Shown: one piece after another, positions 6,487 to 13,708 of the stretch | Layout of the letters: each line of letters opens with the position of its first letter | How positions within the stretch are numbered: the first letter of the stretch is position 1 | From: Gorillibacterium sp. | GTDB lineage: Bacteria; Bacillota; Bacilli; Paenibacillales; NBRC-103111 | NCBI GenBank assembly: GCA_014380705.1 | Contig: JACMJI010000301.1 | Coordinates: 1-14,415, forward strand | Reading direction: 5' to 3' | DNA length: 14,415 bases | The notes under the pieces: model-generated | The model's input: the letters and a program-made list of their open reading frames with translations, nothing else | What the model was told of the DNA's origin: nothing | Database searches by the model: none | Translations under genes and position numbers: made by a program

Positions 6487-9186
6487 ATGTTTGGGGAAGA
6501 AATTAGAGCAACAAAGATGACCCGACGCGTATGCAGCTTCATGGCTGCTGTGCTGTTGGTACCTGCCTTCATGTGGGCACCTGGGAGAGCATCTGCGTCG
6601 TCTACAGTGACGGACGTGGTGTTAAAGGGTCAAGAGATGGTTACGTCGGGTGTTATTCTCAAAAACTATGTCAGCGTGATTACGAGAGGGACAACAACTG
6701 CCAGAACAACGGTAAGGGTCTTAGATATTAATATGGATTCCCCTTATGCTTTTCTTGACGTGATGTCTGGAGAGGGTGGCACGATCACCACAACGGATAG
6801 CGTTCGCGATATGGTTAAGGCAACGGGTGCGGTTGCCGGTATTAATGGAGATGTCTACAGCACAAGCTCCTCAACTGAAAAATCTCCAATTGGCGGTGTC
6901 ATCTCACAAGGAACGATTCTAACTTCACCGACATTTATTTCAGGAATGTATAGCTTTGCAATTACGAATGATAATAAGCCGATAATCGACTTATTGACCT
7001 TTGAAGGCTCGATTACAGCAGCGGATGGAGTGTCGGCTTTCAAGCTTTCAGGGGTCAATACGAATTACTATATAACGGAACCGAATAAAGCGAACAGCAT
7101 GGTAGACACGATGCAAATGTACACTAGTGCATGGGCAAGCACCAGTCGCGGAGCTGGAAGCAGTACAACAGGTGGAACGATAGAGGTTTTGGTTCGCAAT
7201 GGAGTTGTTGAGCAAATTTCGCCCTTAGGGCAACCGCTTCTGATGACCCCACCTGTGGATGGGTATATTCTTCGGGCGCATGGAAAAGCCGCTGCTTTTG
7301 TTACCAACTATCTCATGGTAGGGGATCCCATCACAGCGGATGCGAGAATTGTTGCAGCAGGGGCAGATCAAACCTATTCCAGTGCGAACATCAAGACGAT
7401 GATCGGCGGGCACACAATTCTAATAAGTGATGGCAAGGTTTCAGCTTTTTCCAGAGACATAAGTGGAGTCAGTGGGTCTTCCTACCGGGCAAGGACAGCC
7501 ATTGGTTATTCCAAGGATGAGAAGCATGTTTTCCTGGTAACGGCGGACAAGGCGACAGGCAGTGATGGAATGAGTCTTGCTGAGCTTCAGCAGGTACTAA
7601 TCAAGCTCGGTGCTTGGAAGGCCATTAATATGGATGGCGGCGGCTCCACACAGTTGGTGTCGAGACCGCTTGGACAGACGAATATACAACTAACGAATGT
7701 CACGGAGAATGGCAACGAACGGCAAGTGGTGAACGGAATAGGTGTTTATACCTCTGCACCCAAGGGAGAGCCGCTTGGACTTGCAATCAGTGGTCAGGAC
7801 ACGGTTCTTCTCAATGAGAAGGTTCAATATAAGATTACTGGCTATGATACTTATTATAACCCCTTAATCATTGACCAGAATGAAGTGAACTGGAGTAGTT
7901 CAAGCCCGCTCGGAACCTTTCAGGGCGGTGAACTGATGGTTACAGCCAAAGGAACGATGACCCTAGTGGCAACGGTAGGGAATGCGGTTCAAGAGAAGAC
8001 AATTAAGGTAGCGGGACGGGATGATATCGCCAGCATGACAATCATACCGACGCATACCGTTTTAATGAATGGGACGGAGATTGGACTATCGGTTCGGGTT
8101 GTGCTTAAGAATGGCAAGGAGCGAGTTCTTCCAGCCAAATCTTTTGCGTGGAGAACACTAGGCTTTGGCGGTCAAGTAAGTGGAGATGTGCTTAAGGTGA
8201 CGCAAGCGGGAACGCAAGGGGGCGTGCTTATTGCTGACTATGATGGTTTTCGCACGATTCAAGCATTAAGCAGTGGCGCATCGAAGCTAATCGCTGACTT
8301 TAGCACCGTAGATGTTGCCGTATCCTCCGCTGCATACCCAGAGGGTGAATTAACGGCTAATGCAGCGATAATAAATGGGCTTTCGGGTCTTGCGGCGGAT
8401 AATCAAGCCACACTACTTCAATATGACATGACACTTGGCACATTGGGCATGGTAACGAAAGCGGCTTATCTAAAGTTTGGCTTAGATCCGAACGGAATTG
8501 CCATCGAAGGTCAACCACAAGCCTTGTCTCTAAATATAATGGGGGATAACAGCTTGAACATGCTTCGTGCAGAAATTGTCGACGCTGCGGGGACAGTGAA
8601 GCGGATCGCTTTGGCTGAGCGCATCGATTGGACAGGCTGGAAGACAATAAAAGCTGACTTGACAGCCCAGGGGCTGGTTTATCCGATTAGTCTGAACCGA
8701 ATTTATGTAGCTAATCCTGCTGAAGGTCAAGATGAACGATTAGCAATGGGGGCCATTGGCATCGACGATATTTCGTTTCAGTACAAGATAGCGGCCCCTG
8801 CTGCTCCTAGGAATAAAGTCGTCCTGACATTGGGTAAAAAAGAGGTATTAATCAATGGGGTTAAAGCTTCGCTTGGCACAGCACCAGCGCCTTTTACAAA
8901 TAAAGAGGGCAGAACCATGGTACCTGTACGGTTTGTCACGCAGGCCTTAGGTGGAACCATTGAATGGAATCAAGCGTCGCAAAAAGTAGGTGTCTTGCGC
9001 GGTACGCAGCTTGCAGATATGTGGGTCAACCAGAAAACAATGATCGTTGACGGGAAAGCCGTTGTTTCCGATGCAGCGCCTGTTTTAATGGGAGGGACAA
9101 CGATGATACCCTTGCGTATCCTTTCAGAATATTTTCAGTGGAAAATCTCCTATAATCCAATTACAAAAACCGTAACTCTTGAGTAA
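6487..9186 (+). CDS. Secreted phosphodiester glycosidase (NAGPA domain) with Ig-like modules and copper-amine-oxidase-N-like stalk domain
   Basis: An 899-residue multidomain exported protein. A strong GGAGGAG (6470-6476) precedes the ATG. A signal peptide lies at about 11-38 (basic MTRR, hydrophobic core, cut after ASA); Met11 is a possible alternative start. The NAGPA-type catalytic domain (about 75-425) shows AGINGDVYS (117-125), RTAIGYSKD (336-344) and the conserved NMDGGGSTQL (381-390). Family members hydrolyse phosphodiester-linked N-acetylglucosamine-type sugars, and bacterial ones are thought to trim wall or capsule polymers. Two Ig-like segments follow (about 427-510 and 513-595), then a beta-rich, carbohydrate-binding-like region (about 600-768), then a C-terminal copper-amine-oxidase-N-like domain (about 775-899) with TMVPVRFVTQALGGTIEW and TMIPLRILSEYF. 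That last domain is common in Paenibacillus exported proteins and does not itself imply oxidase activity. The exact substrate is unknown. Confidence 0.9.
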   Translation: MFGEEIRATKMTRRVCSFMAAVLLVPAFMWAPGRASASSTVTDVVLKGQEMVTSGVILKNYVSVITRGTTTARTTVRVLDINMDSPYAFLDVMSGEGGTITTTDSVRDMVKATGAVAGINGDVYSTSSSTEKSPIGGVISQGTILTSPTFISGMYSFAITNDNKPIIDLLTFEGSITAADGVSAFKLSGVNTNYYITEPNKANSMVDTMQMYTSAWASTSRGAGSSTTGGTIEVLVRNGVVEQISPLGQPLLMTPPVDGYILRAHGKAAAFVTNYLMVGDPITADARIVAAGADQTYSSANIKTMIGGHTILISDGKVSAFSRDISGVSGSSYRARTAIGYSKDEKHVFLVTADKATGSDGMSLAELQQVLIKLGAWKAINMDGGGSTQLVSRPLGQTNIQLTNVTENGNERQVVNGIGVYTSAPKGEPLGLAISGQDTVLLNEKVQYKITGYDTYYNPLIIDQNEVNWSSSSPLGTFQGGELMVTAKGTMTLVATVGNAVQEKTIKVAGRDDIASMTIIPTHTVLMNGTEIGLSVRVVLKNGKERVLPAKSFAWRTLGFGGQVSGDVLKVTQAGTQGGVLIADYDGFRTIQALSSGASKLIADFSTVDVAVSSAAYPEGELTANAAIINGLSGLAADNQATLLQYDMTLGTLGMVTKAAYLKFGLDPNGIAIEGQPQALSLNIMGDNSLNMLRAEIVDAAGTVKRIALAERIDWTGWKTIKADLTAQGLVYPISLNRIYVANPAEGQDERLAMGAIGIDDISFQYKIAAPAAPRNKVVLTLGKKEVLINGVKASLGTAPAPFTNKEGRTMVPVRFVTQALGGTIEWNQASQKVGVLRGTQLADMWVNQKTMIVDGKAVVSDAAPVLMGGTTMIPLRILSEYFQWKISYNPITKTVTLE

Positions 9187-9198
9187 AATAGTACTATT
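9187..9198. repeat. 12-bp perfect palindrome just after the glycosidase stop codon
   Basis: AATAGTACTATT reads the same on both strands. It lies 9 nt upstream of a perfect TATAAT, so it could be an operator or -35-region binding site in the degS promoter; chance occurrence in AT-rich DNA is also possible. Confidence 0.4.
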
Positions 9199-9206
9199 CT
9201 ATCACA

Positions 9207-9212
9207 TATAAT
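9207..9212 (+). promoter_or_regulatory. Candidate -10 hexamer for degS-degU
   Basis: A perfect TATAAT lies 54 nt upstream of the degS TTG. The matching -35 position (9184-9189, TAAAAT) is poor, so an activator or a different start may be involved. A nearby TTGACG (9213-9218) has no -10 at proper spacing. Confidence 0.35.
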
Positions 9213-9265
9213 TTGACGAAATATGTTACTATAAAAGGAAAGTTTAACCGGGAGGTCAGAGTGCC

Positions 9266-10420
9266 TTGCAAGTTGATGCAATCGACCGCGTGATAAAAAA
9301 CGCCATAGAAGTAATGGAGAACAGCAAGTACCAGATTTATGAGATTTCTGAGAGTGTCCGAGCCGAACGCGAATCTTTAAATAAAGAGCTCCAGCAGGTT
9401 ATCGAGGAAGCGAGCGAGACGATTCTTCAGGTTGACAAGTTAGAATTAGATTATCGTCGTGCAAGAATCCGGCTTGCTGAGGTAAGCCGGGACTTTCACA
9501 AGTTCAGTGAGGAAGATATTCGTTCCGCTTATGAGGTTGCTACACAGCTTCAGCTTCAGCTCACCATTTTTCGCGAGAAAGAGAATCATCTTAAGCTTCG
9601 TCGCAATGATCTGCAGAAGCGAATTAAGAATGTGGATAAGCAGGTAGAGCGGGCAGAATCCCTCGTCTTACAGATGAATGTCGTTCTTGAGTATTTGTCA
9701 GGCGATCTTAATCAGGTGACTCGAATTCTTGAGTCAGCCAAGAATCGCCAGCTTCTGGGCCTGAAGATTATCCTTGCCCAAGAGGAAGAACGCAAGCGTA
9801 TTGCCCGGGAAATCCACGATGGCTTAGCACAGACGATGGCCAATGTTGTTCTGCGTTCGGAAATCACCGAACGGATGCTTGCCAAAGAGGAATATGGTAT
9901 GGTGAAGGAAGAACTCGTGGTGCTTAAGGGTCAAGTCAGGACGGGCTTGGAGGAAGTGCGTCAAATCATTTTCAACCTTCGTCCGATGGCTCTTGACGAC
10001 CTGGGGCTTGTTCCGACATTGCGCAAGTTTATCCAGGATTTTGAAGAGAAAACACAAATTCGTACCCGTTTTGACGTTGTTGGCAGGGAAGCCCGTCTGC
10101 CCTCAGGAATGGAAGTGGCGATCTACCGTCTGGTCCAGGAGGCTTTTTCCAATTGTTTCAAGCATGCGGAGGCCTCTTATATTCGTTTGGAAGTCGTCTT
10201 TTTGAAACAGGACATGCGAGTTACAATAAGTGATAATGGGCAAGGCTTCAATGTTGAACGGATGGAGACGGTCATCACGAAAGGTACAAATTACGGGATC
10301 ATGGGTATGAGAGAACGTTTGGAATTATTAGAAGGCAAGATGGACATTGAGTCTCATAAGGAGGTGGGAACCAAGATAACAATGGATATTCCTTTAAGCA
10401 CGAAGAACAGAGAGGAGTAA
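9266..10420 (+). CDS. degS: Two-component sensor histidine kinase DegS (cytoplasmic, HisKA_3 type)
   Basis: DegS autophosphorylates and passes phosphate to DegU, controlling exoenzymes, competence, motility and biofilm traits in Bacillus relatives. The 384 residues match the family length. The N-terminal half (about 1-165) is a coiled-coil sensor region without transmembrane helices, containing the DegS-type RRARIRLAEVSRDFHKFSEE (64-83). The phosphoacceptor box is AQEEERKRIAREIHDGLAQ with His184 (B. subtilis DegS has HDGPAQ), followed by LRPMALDDLGLVPTLRK (238-254). The ATPase has an N box QEAFSNCFKHA (291-301), DNGQGF (323-328) and GIMGMRER (344-351). The start is TTG, supported by GGGAGGT (9250-9256) with a 9-nt spacer; the nearby GTG at 9261 is out of frame. 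degU follows 4 nt after the stop, so the pair is co-transcribed. Confidence 0.97.
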   Translation: MQVDAIDRVIKNAIEVMENSKYQIYEISESVRAERESLNKELQQVIEEASETILQVDKLELDYRRARIRLAEVSRDFHKFSEEDIRSAYEVATQLQLQLTIFREKENHLKLRRNDLQKRIKNVDKQVERAESLVLQMNVVLEYLSGDLNQVTRILESAKNRQLLGLKIILAQEEERKRIAREIHDGLAQTMANVVLRSEITERMLAKEEYGMVKEELVVLKGQVRTGLEEVRQIIFNLRPMALDDLGLVPTLRKFIQDFEEKTQIRTRFDVVGREARLPSGMEVAIYRLVQEAFSNCFKHAEASYIRLEVVFLKQDMRVTISDNGQGFNVERMETVITKGTNYGIMGMRERLELLEGKMDIESHKEVGTKITMDIPLSTKNREE

Positions 10421-10424
10421 GAGG

Positions 10425-11153
10425 ATGCCTATAACATCGGGCGGAGTCAAAACCGTCAAATTGGTACTAGCAGATGATCACCAACTTTTTCGGGAGGGGA
10501 TCAAACGGATCATCAACATGGAGAATGATCTGGAAGTTGTAGGCGAATGTGGGGATGGAATTACGGTAATTGAGCTCTGCAATACCCTTCGACCGGATAT
10601 CGTGCTTATGGATATCAACATGCCTATAGAAAACGGTGTTGTTGCTACTCAGAAGCTTAGAGATATTTTTCCGTCTATTAAAGTTATTATTTTGTCTATT
10701 CATGATGATGAGAGCTATGTCTTTGAAACACTGCGCAAAGGGGCATCAGGCTACCTTCTTAAGGATATGGAAGCAGAGGCGTTGATCAATGCTATACGAT
10801 CCGTTGTCAGTGGACACGCTTATATCCATCCGAAAGTAACGGGCAAGCTGATCAATCAATTACGACGCATGACTTACCTTGATGAACAGCATGCAAATTC
10901 AAGTAGCGACGAACTACTGAAGGATGCCGAAGTAAAGTACATACATACCCCTGAGAGTCCGCTCACCAAGCGGGAGGCGGAAGTGCTGCGACTTATGGCC
11001 GAAGGCAAGAGCAATAAGCTGATCGGCGAGAGCCTGTTCATCAGTGAGAAGACCGTAAAGAACCATGTCAGCAGTATTCTCCAAAAGCTTGAGGTGGAAG
11101 ACCGTACGCAAGCGGTAATATCCGCAATTAAGAATGGATGGGTTACACTTTAA
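10425..11153 (+). CDS. degU: Two-component response regulator DegU (NarL/LuxR type)
   Basis: A 242-residue transcription factor, partner of DegS. The receiver domain (about 11-130) has the acidic pair Asp17-Asp18 in LADDHQLFREG, the phosphorylation site Asp63 in IVLMDINMP, the switch residue Ser91 in ILSIHDDE, and Lys113 in GYLLKD. A variable linker (about 150-175) leads to the LuxR-type helix-turn-helix (about 178-240) with SPLTKREAEVLRLMAEGKSN, ESLFISEKTVKNHVSSILQK and DRTQAV, nearly the same as in B. subtilis DegU. The ribosome site GAGGAG (10411-10416) lies inside the degS 3' end. The ATG leaves about 10 extra residues before the conserved core; a TTG at 10461 is a less likely alternative. 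No clear terminator follows, so readthrough into the next gene is possible. Confidence 0.98.
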   Translation: MPITSGGVKTVKLVLADDHQLFREGIKRIINMENDLEVVGECGDGITVIELCNTLRPDIVLMDINMPIENGVVATQKLRDIFPSIKVIILSIHDDESYVFETLRKGASGYLLKDMEAEALINAIRSVVSGHAYIHPKVTGKLINQLRRMTYLDEQHANSSSDELLKDAEVKYIHTPESPLTKREAEVLRLMAEGKSNKLIGESLFISEKTVKNHVSSILQKLEVEDRTQAVISAIKNGWVTL

Positions 11154-11247
11154 GGATTACAGAATATGCGTGTCTAAATAATAAGGGGTTAAACCATCTG
11201 GACAATCGTGTGGCACTCTGGGCGGCTTCGCGGCATATACTATCCCA

Positions 11248-11256
11248 AAAGGAGGG
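11248..11256 (+). promoter_or_regulatory. Ribosome binding site that fixes the start of the short GT2-like gene
   Basis: AAAGGAGGG, 7 nt before ATG 11264, is near-perfect. The frame is open back to an ATG at 11138 inside degU, but that ATG lacks a ribosome site and the extra 42 residues look non-coding. Confidence 0.8.
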
Positions 11257-11263
11257 AGCCGCG

Positions 11264-11671
11264 ATGGTAGCTGGGTTGTTGTTAATCGTCGGGGTATATG
11301 GGTTATGCGCTGCTTTGATCCATGCTTTCTATGCATACTCCGGCAAAACACGAGCAAGAAACGCCCCTATTTTTCATTTGGTAGTTGTAACCCAGAACAG
11401 TCAGACACGAATTGAATGGTATCTATATGCTTATCTGTTTGTATCCTGGCTTAGGGGACGACAAACGGTAATTACGGTTTTTGATGAGGGATCGACGGAT
11501 GAGACTTGCACGATTGTCAGTCAAGTTGCGCGAGAATGGCCGAACGTTAAGCTATATCCGTCGACGGAAGAAATGCCCCGCTTTCTTGAGGAACATGAAT
11601 CGCAGCCGCTGCTCATCCTCCATCTATACCTGATGGACCTCAATCCTAAGCGACCGCTACATGAGTGGTAA
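11264..11671 (+). CDS. Short membrane-anchored protein with a GT2-like (DEGSTDET) motif
   Basis: A 135-residue protein starting at the ATG with the strong AAAGGAGGG. Residues 2-25 form one hydrophobic helix (anchor), then a basic stretch (KTRAR, 28-32). The soluble part, IFHLVVVTQNSQTRIEWYL (36-54) followed by TVITVFDEGSTDETCTIVSQV (68-88), resembles the first strands and the nucleotide-binding DxGSxDxT motif of family 2 glycosyltransferases. The protein ends after about 110 soluble residues, so the usual second half with the metal-binding DxD and the acceptor site is missing. No remnant of it is seen before comFA, which begins 35 nt later. It could be a degenerate transferase, a regulatory or binding relic, or simply a fold look-alike. 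Its place between degU and comFA, possibly co-transcribed, is where B. subtilis has degV; it is not degV. Confidence 0.7.
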   Translation: MVAGLLLIVGVYGLCAALIHAFYAYSGKTRARNAPIFHLVVVTQNSQTRIEWYLYAYLFVSWLRGRQTVITVFDEGSTDETCTIVSQVAREWPNVKLYPSTEEMPRFLEEHESQPLLILHLYLMDLNPKRPLHEW

Positions 11672-11706
11672 TGCGCTTACAAATTGACGAGTGAAAAGGA
11701 GAGGCT

Positions 11707-13659
11707 ATGCGGGCAACGTTATATGCAATACGGATTGAAGGGGTCTGGCACTGGCGAGCGACACTCGCATTTGAGATCGATCAAGCATACTGGTATGAAA
11801 GCGGAATTAGTGATATACAGATCGTTCGGTTCGTTCGCGAACTGTCTTGGGGGCAGGCTATGAACCTTAAGGAGCTTTTTATCCATCAGGGTGTGGAGGC
11901 TCCGGAGATTGGATTAAATGGTCAATTAGAGAAGTCTAGTTTCGAGTGGAGGGAAATAATAAACGCTATCTGCACAGTTAGCCTAGAGCAAGATACAGAC
12001 ATCTTATGGGTGCAAGAAACAATTGAAGGAAATGGCAAGCAGCTATTCCTAGAAGCAAGAACCGTTCTTAATGATCCGGAGGTTGGGCATATCGCCGAAC
12101 TCATCCGGGGGCGGTCTTTGTTCAGGGATGAGCTGCTTTCTTTATTTGCTGCTTATGATATAAAAGGGGCAGTTCACTGGACCACATGGATACAAGCTGG
12201 TGCTATGCAAGGTTTGCTGCGAATCGGTTGTGGAGTCGAGGTGGTGGAGCGAAACAAGAGGGGTAGTGCTAAACGTGCGACCACTTGGCGATGCAACCGT
12301 TGCGGGAGCGGGAATGAAGCCATGCGCTTCCTAAATTGCCCTTATTGCAATGGACCGTGTCCGTATTGTGAGTGCTGCCTCGGAATGGGACGCTCGCGGT
12401 CATGTTCACCTTTAATTGAGGGATGCACTGAACTCCAGCAGATCAGTGGCGCAGGCCAAAACGCGCCAAAAACAGCTAAGCGGTCGCTTTTACAGTCCCT
12501 TTTTCGAGTGAATACTTCTCAGAAACCAATAGCAACAACCGTAAAGTCACTTCTTGATGTTCAACTTACCGAACGCTTTGGACTAAATCAAGCACAATCC
12601 GATGCATCTCATGCTGCTCTTGCTTTTTTGCGTGGAGAGGGTAGGGAAGAGGCATCTGTAAGGAGATTTCAAAGCTTTCTTATTTGGGCGGTTACGGGCG
12701 CGGGTAAAACGGAGATGATCTTTCCATTGATAGAGCATGAGGTTCGGTTAGGGCGAAACGTTCTGATTGCGACGCCGCGGCGGGATGTGGTGCTGGAACT
12801 GCTGCCCCGAATGAGCAAAGCTTTTCCAAACTCCATGATTATTGCTCTATATGGGGGGAGTGAACAGCGCTGGGAACAGGGAGAGATCACGCTTGCCACA
12901 ACGCACCAATTAATTCGTTTTCGAAGTAGGTTTGATATGGTAGTTATTGATGAGCTTGATGCCTTCCCCTATCACAATAACCCTATGCTGAAATATGCCG
13001 CAGAAAAGTCGGTCAAGCCGGGAGGACGATGTATCTATCTGAGTGCTACACCACCCCTTGCTATGCAGCAACAAGTGAAAAAAGGCCGCTTACCGTGTGC
13101 CAAGGTTCCTGTTCGCTTTCATCAGCAGCCGCTGCCTATACCCTGGCTTCTCCGTACTCAGCCGCTTGCCAAATGGCTCCATGCAGGACGGCTGCCACGC
13201 AAGCTAAAGCAGCTGATGGACCGTTCGCTCTCACGGGGAGCCCAACTGTTTCTTTTTGTGCCGCAGATTAAATGGGTGCCCCTTCTTGTCGCTTTACTAG
13301 AGGAGAGTTACCCAGGCATAGGGGTGGGAGGCACCTCATCTCAAGACGAGGAGCGTATAGACAAGGTCAGCAGCTTTCGGCAAAAAGCAATCCGTATCCT
13401 GGTTACGACTACCATTCTCGAGCGTGGAGTTACCATAGCCAAAGCCGATGTTTTCGTACTCGATGCCAGTGCTGAGCTGTTTGATGAAGCTGCACTTGTG
13501 CAGATGGCGGGGCGAGCCGGTCGTTCAAAGGATGACCCGGCAGGTTTCGTGGTTTTTGCAGCAGCAGAGCTTACTCGGGCTCAGACGGGTGCGGTCAGTC
13601 AAATTCGCCGCATGAATCGACTAGCTAAGCGGAAAGGTTATTTTACTGCATCAGAATGA
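11707..13659 (+). CDS. comFA: ComFA-like competence helicase (DNA translocation ATPase) with zinc-finger-like region and long N-terminal extension
   Basis: ComFA is a membrane-associated superfamily 2 ATPase that helps move single-stranded transforming DNA into the cell, working with ComFC. Strong AAAGGAGAGG before ATG. Residues 1-190 form an N-terminal region with no motif I recognise. A cysteine cluster follows: C196-x2-C199, C211-x2-C214, C218-x2-C221, plus C223, C224, C233 and C240, a likely zinc-binding site. The helicase core (about 290-645) shows Walker A VTGAGKTEM (329-337), TPRRD, DELDAFP (415-421), SATP (446-449), FVPQ, TTTILERGVTI (567-577) and motif VI QMAGRAGR (599-606). Total length is 650 residues, against about 460 in B. 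subtilis. No comFB follows; comFC starts 49 nt downstream. Confidence 0.93.
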   Translation: MRATLYAIRIEGVWHWRATLAFEIDQAYWYESGISDIQIVRFVRELSWGQAMNLKELFIHQGVEAPEIGLNGQLEKSSFEWREIINAICTVSLEQDTDILWVQETIEGNGKQLFLEARTVLNDPEVGHIAELIRGRSLFRDELLSLFAAYDIKGAVHWTTWIQAGAMQGLLRIGCGVEVVERNKRGSAKRATTWRCNRCGSGNEAMRFLNCPYCNGPCPYCECCLGMGRSRSCSPLIEGCTELQQISGAGQNAPKTAKRSLLQSLFRVNTSQKPIATTVKSLLDVQLTERFGLNQAQSDASHAALAFLRGEGREEASVRRFQSFLIWAVTGAGKTEMIFPLIEHEVRLGRNVLIATPRRDVVLELLPRMSKAFPNSMIIALYGGSEQRWEQGEITLATTHQLIRFRSRFDMVVIDELDAFPYHNNPMLKYAAEKSVKPGGRCIYLSATPPLAMQQQVKKGRLPCAKVPVRFHQQPLPIPWLLRTQPLAKWLHAGRLPRKLKQLMDRSLSRGAQLFLFVPQIKWVPLLVALLEESYPGIGVGGTSSQDEERIDKVSSFRQKAIRILVTTTILERGVTIAKADVFVLDASAELFDEAALVQMAGRAGRSKDDPAGFVVFAAAELTRAQTGAVSQIRRMNRLAKRKGYFTASE

Positions 13660-13708
13660 ATAACGATTAAATGAAGCTCGGGAACTAAAGGAAAGGGATG
13701 AGACAGGT

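Noticed and set aside
9784..9840. HDGLAQ in place of HDGPAQ in DegS as a sign of inactivity
   Set aside because: His184 and the neighbouring Asp and Gly are intact, and the N and G boxes are complete. Position 4 of this motif is variable in the wider HisKA_3 family.
11138..11263. Extended N-terminus (42 residues) for the short GT2-like protein, overlapping degU
   Set aside because: The ATG at 11138 lies within degU, has no ribosome site, and the added residues show no pattern. ATG 11264 has a near-perfect site.
13029..13475. Two + strand open frames within comFA
   Set aside because: Both lie in another frame of the helicase core, which carries motifs throughout this stretch.
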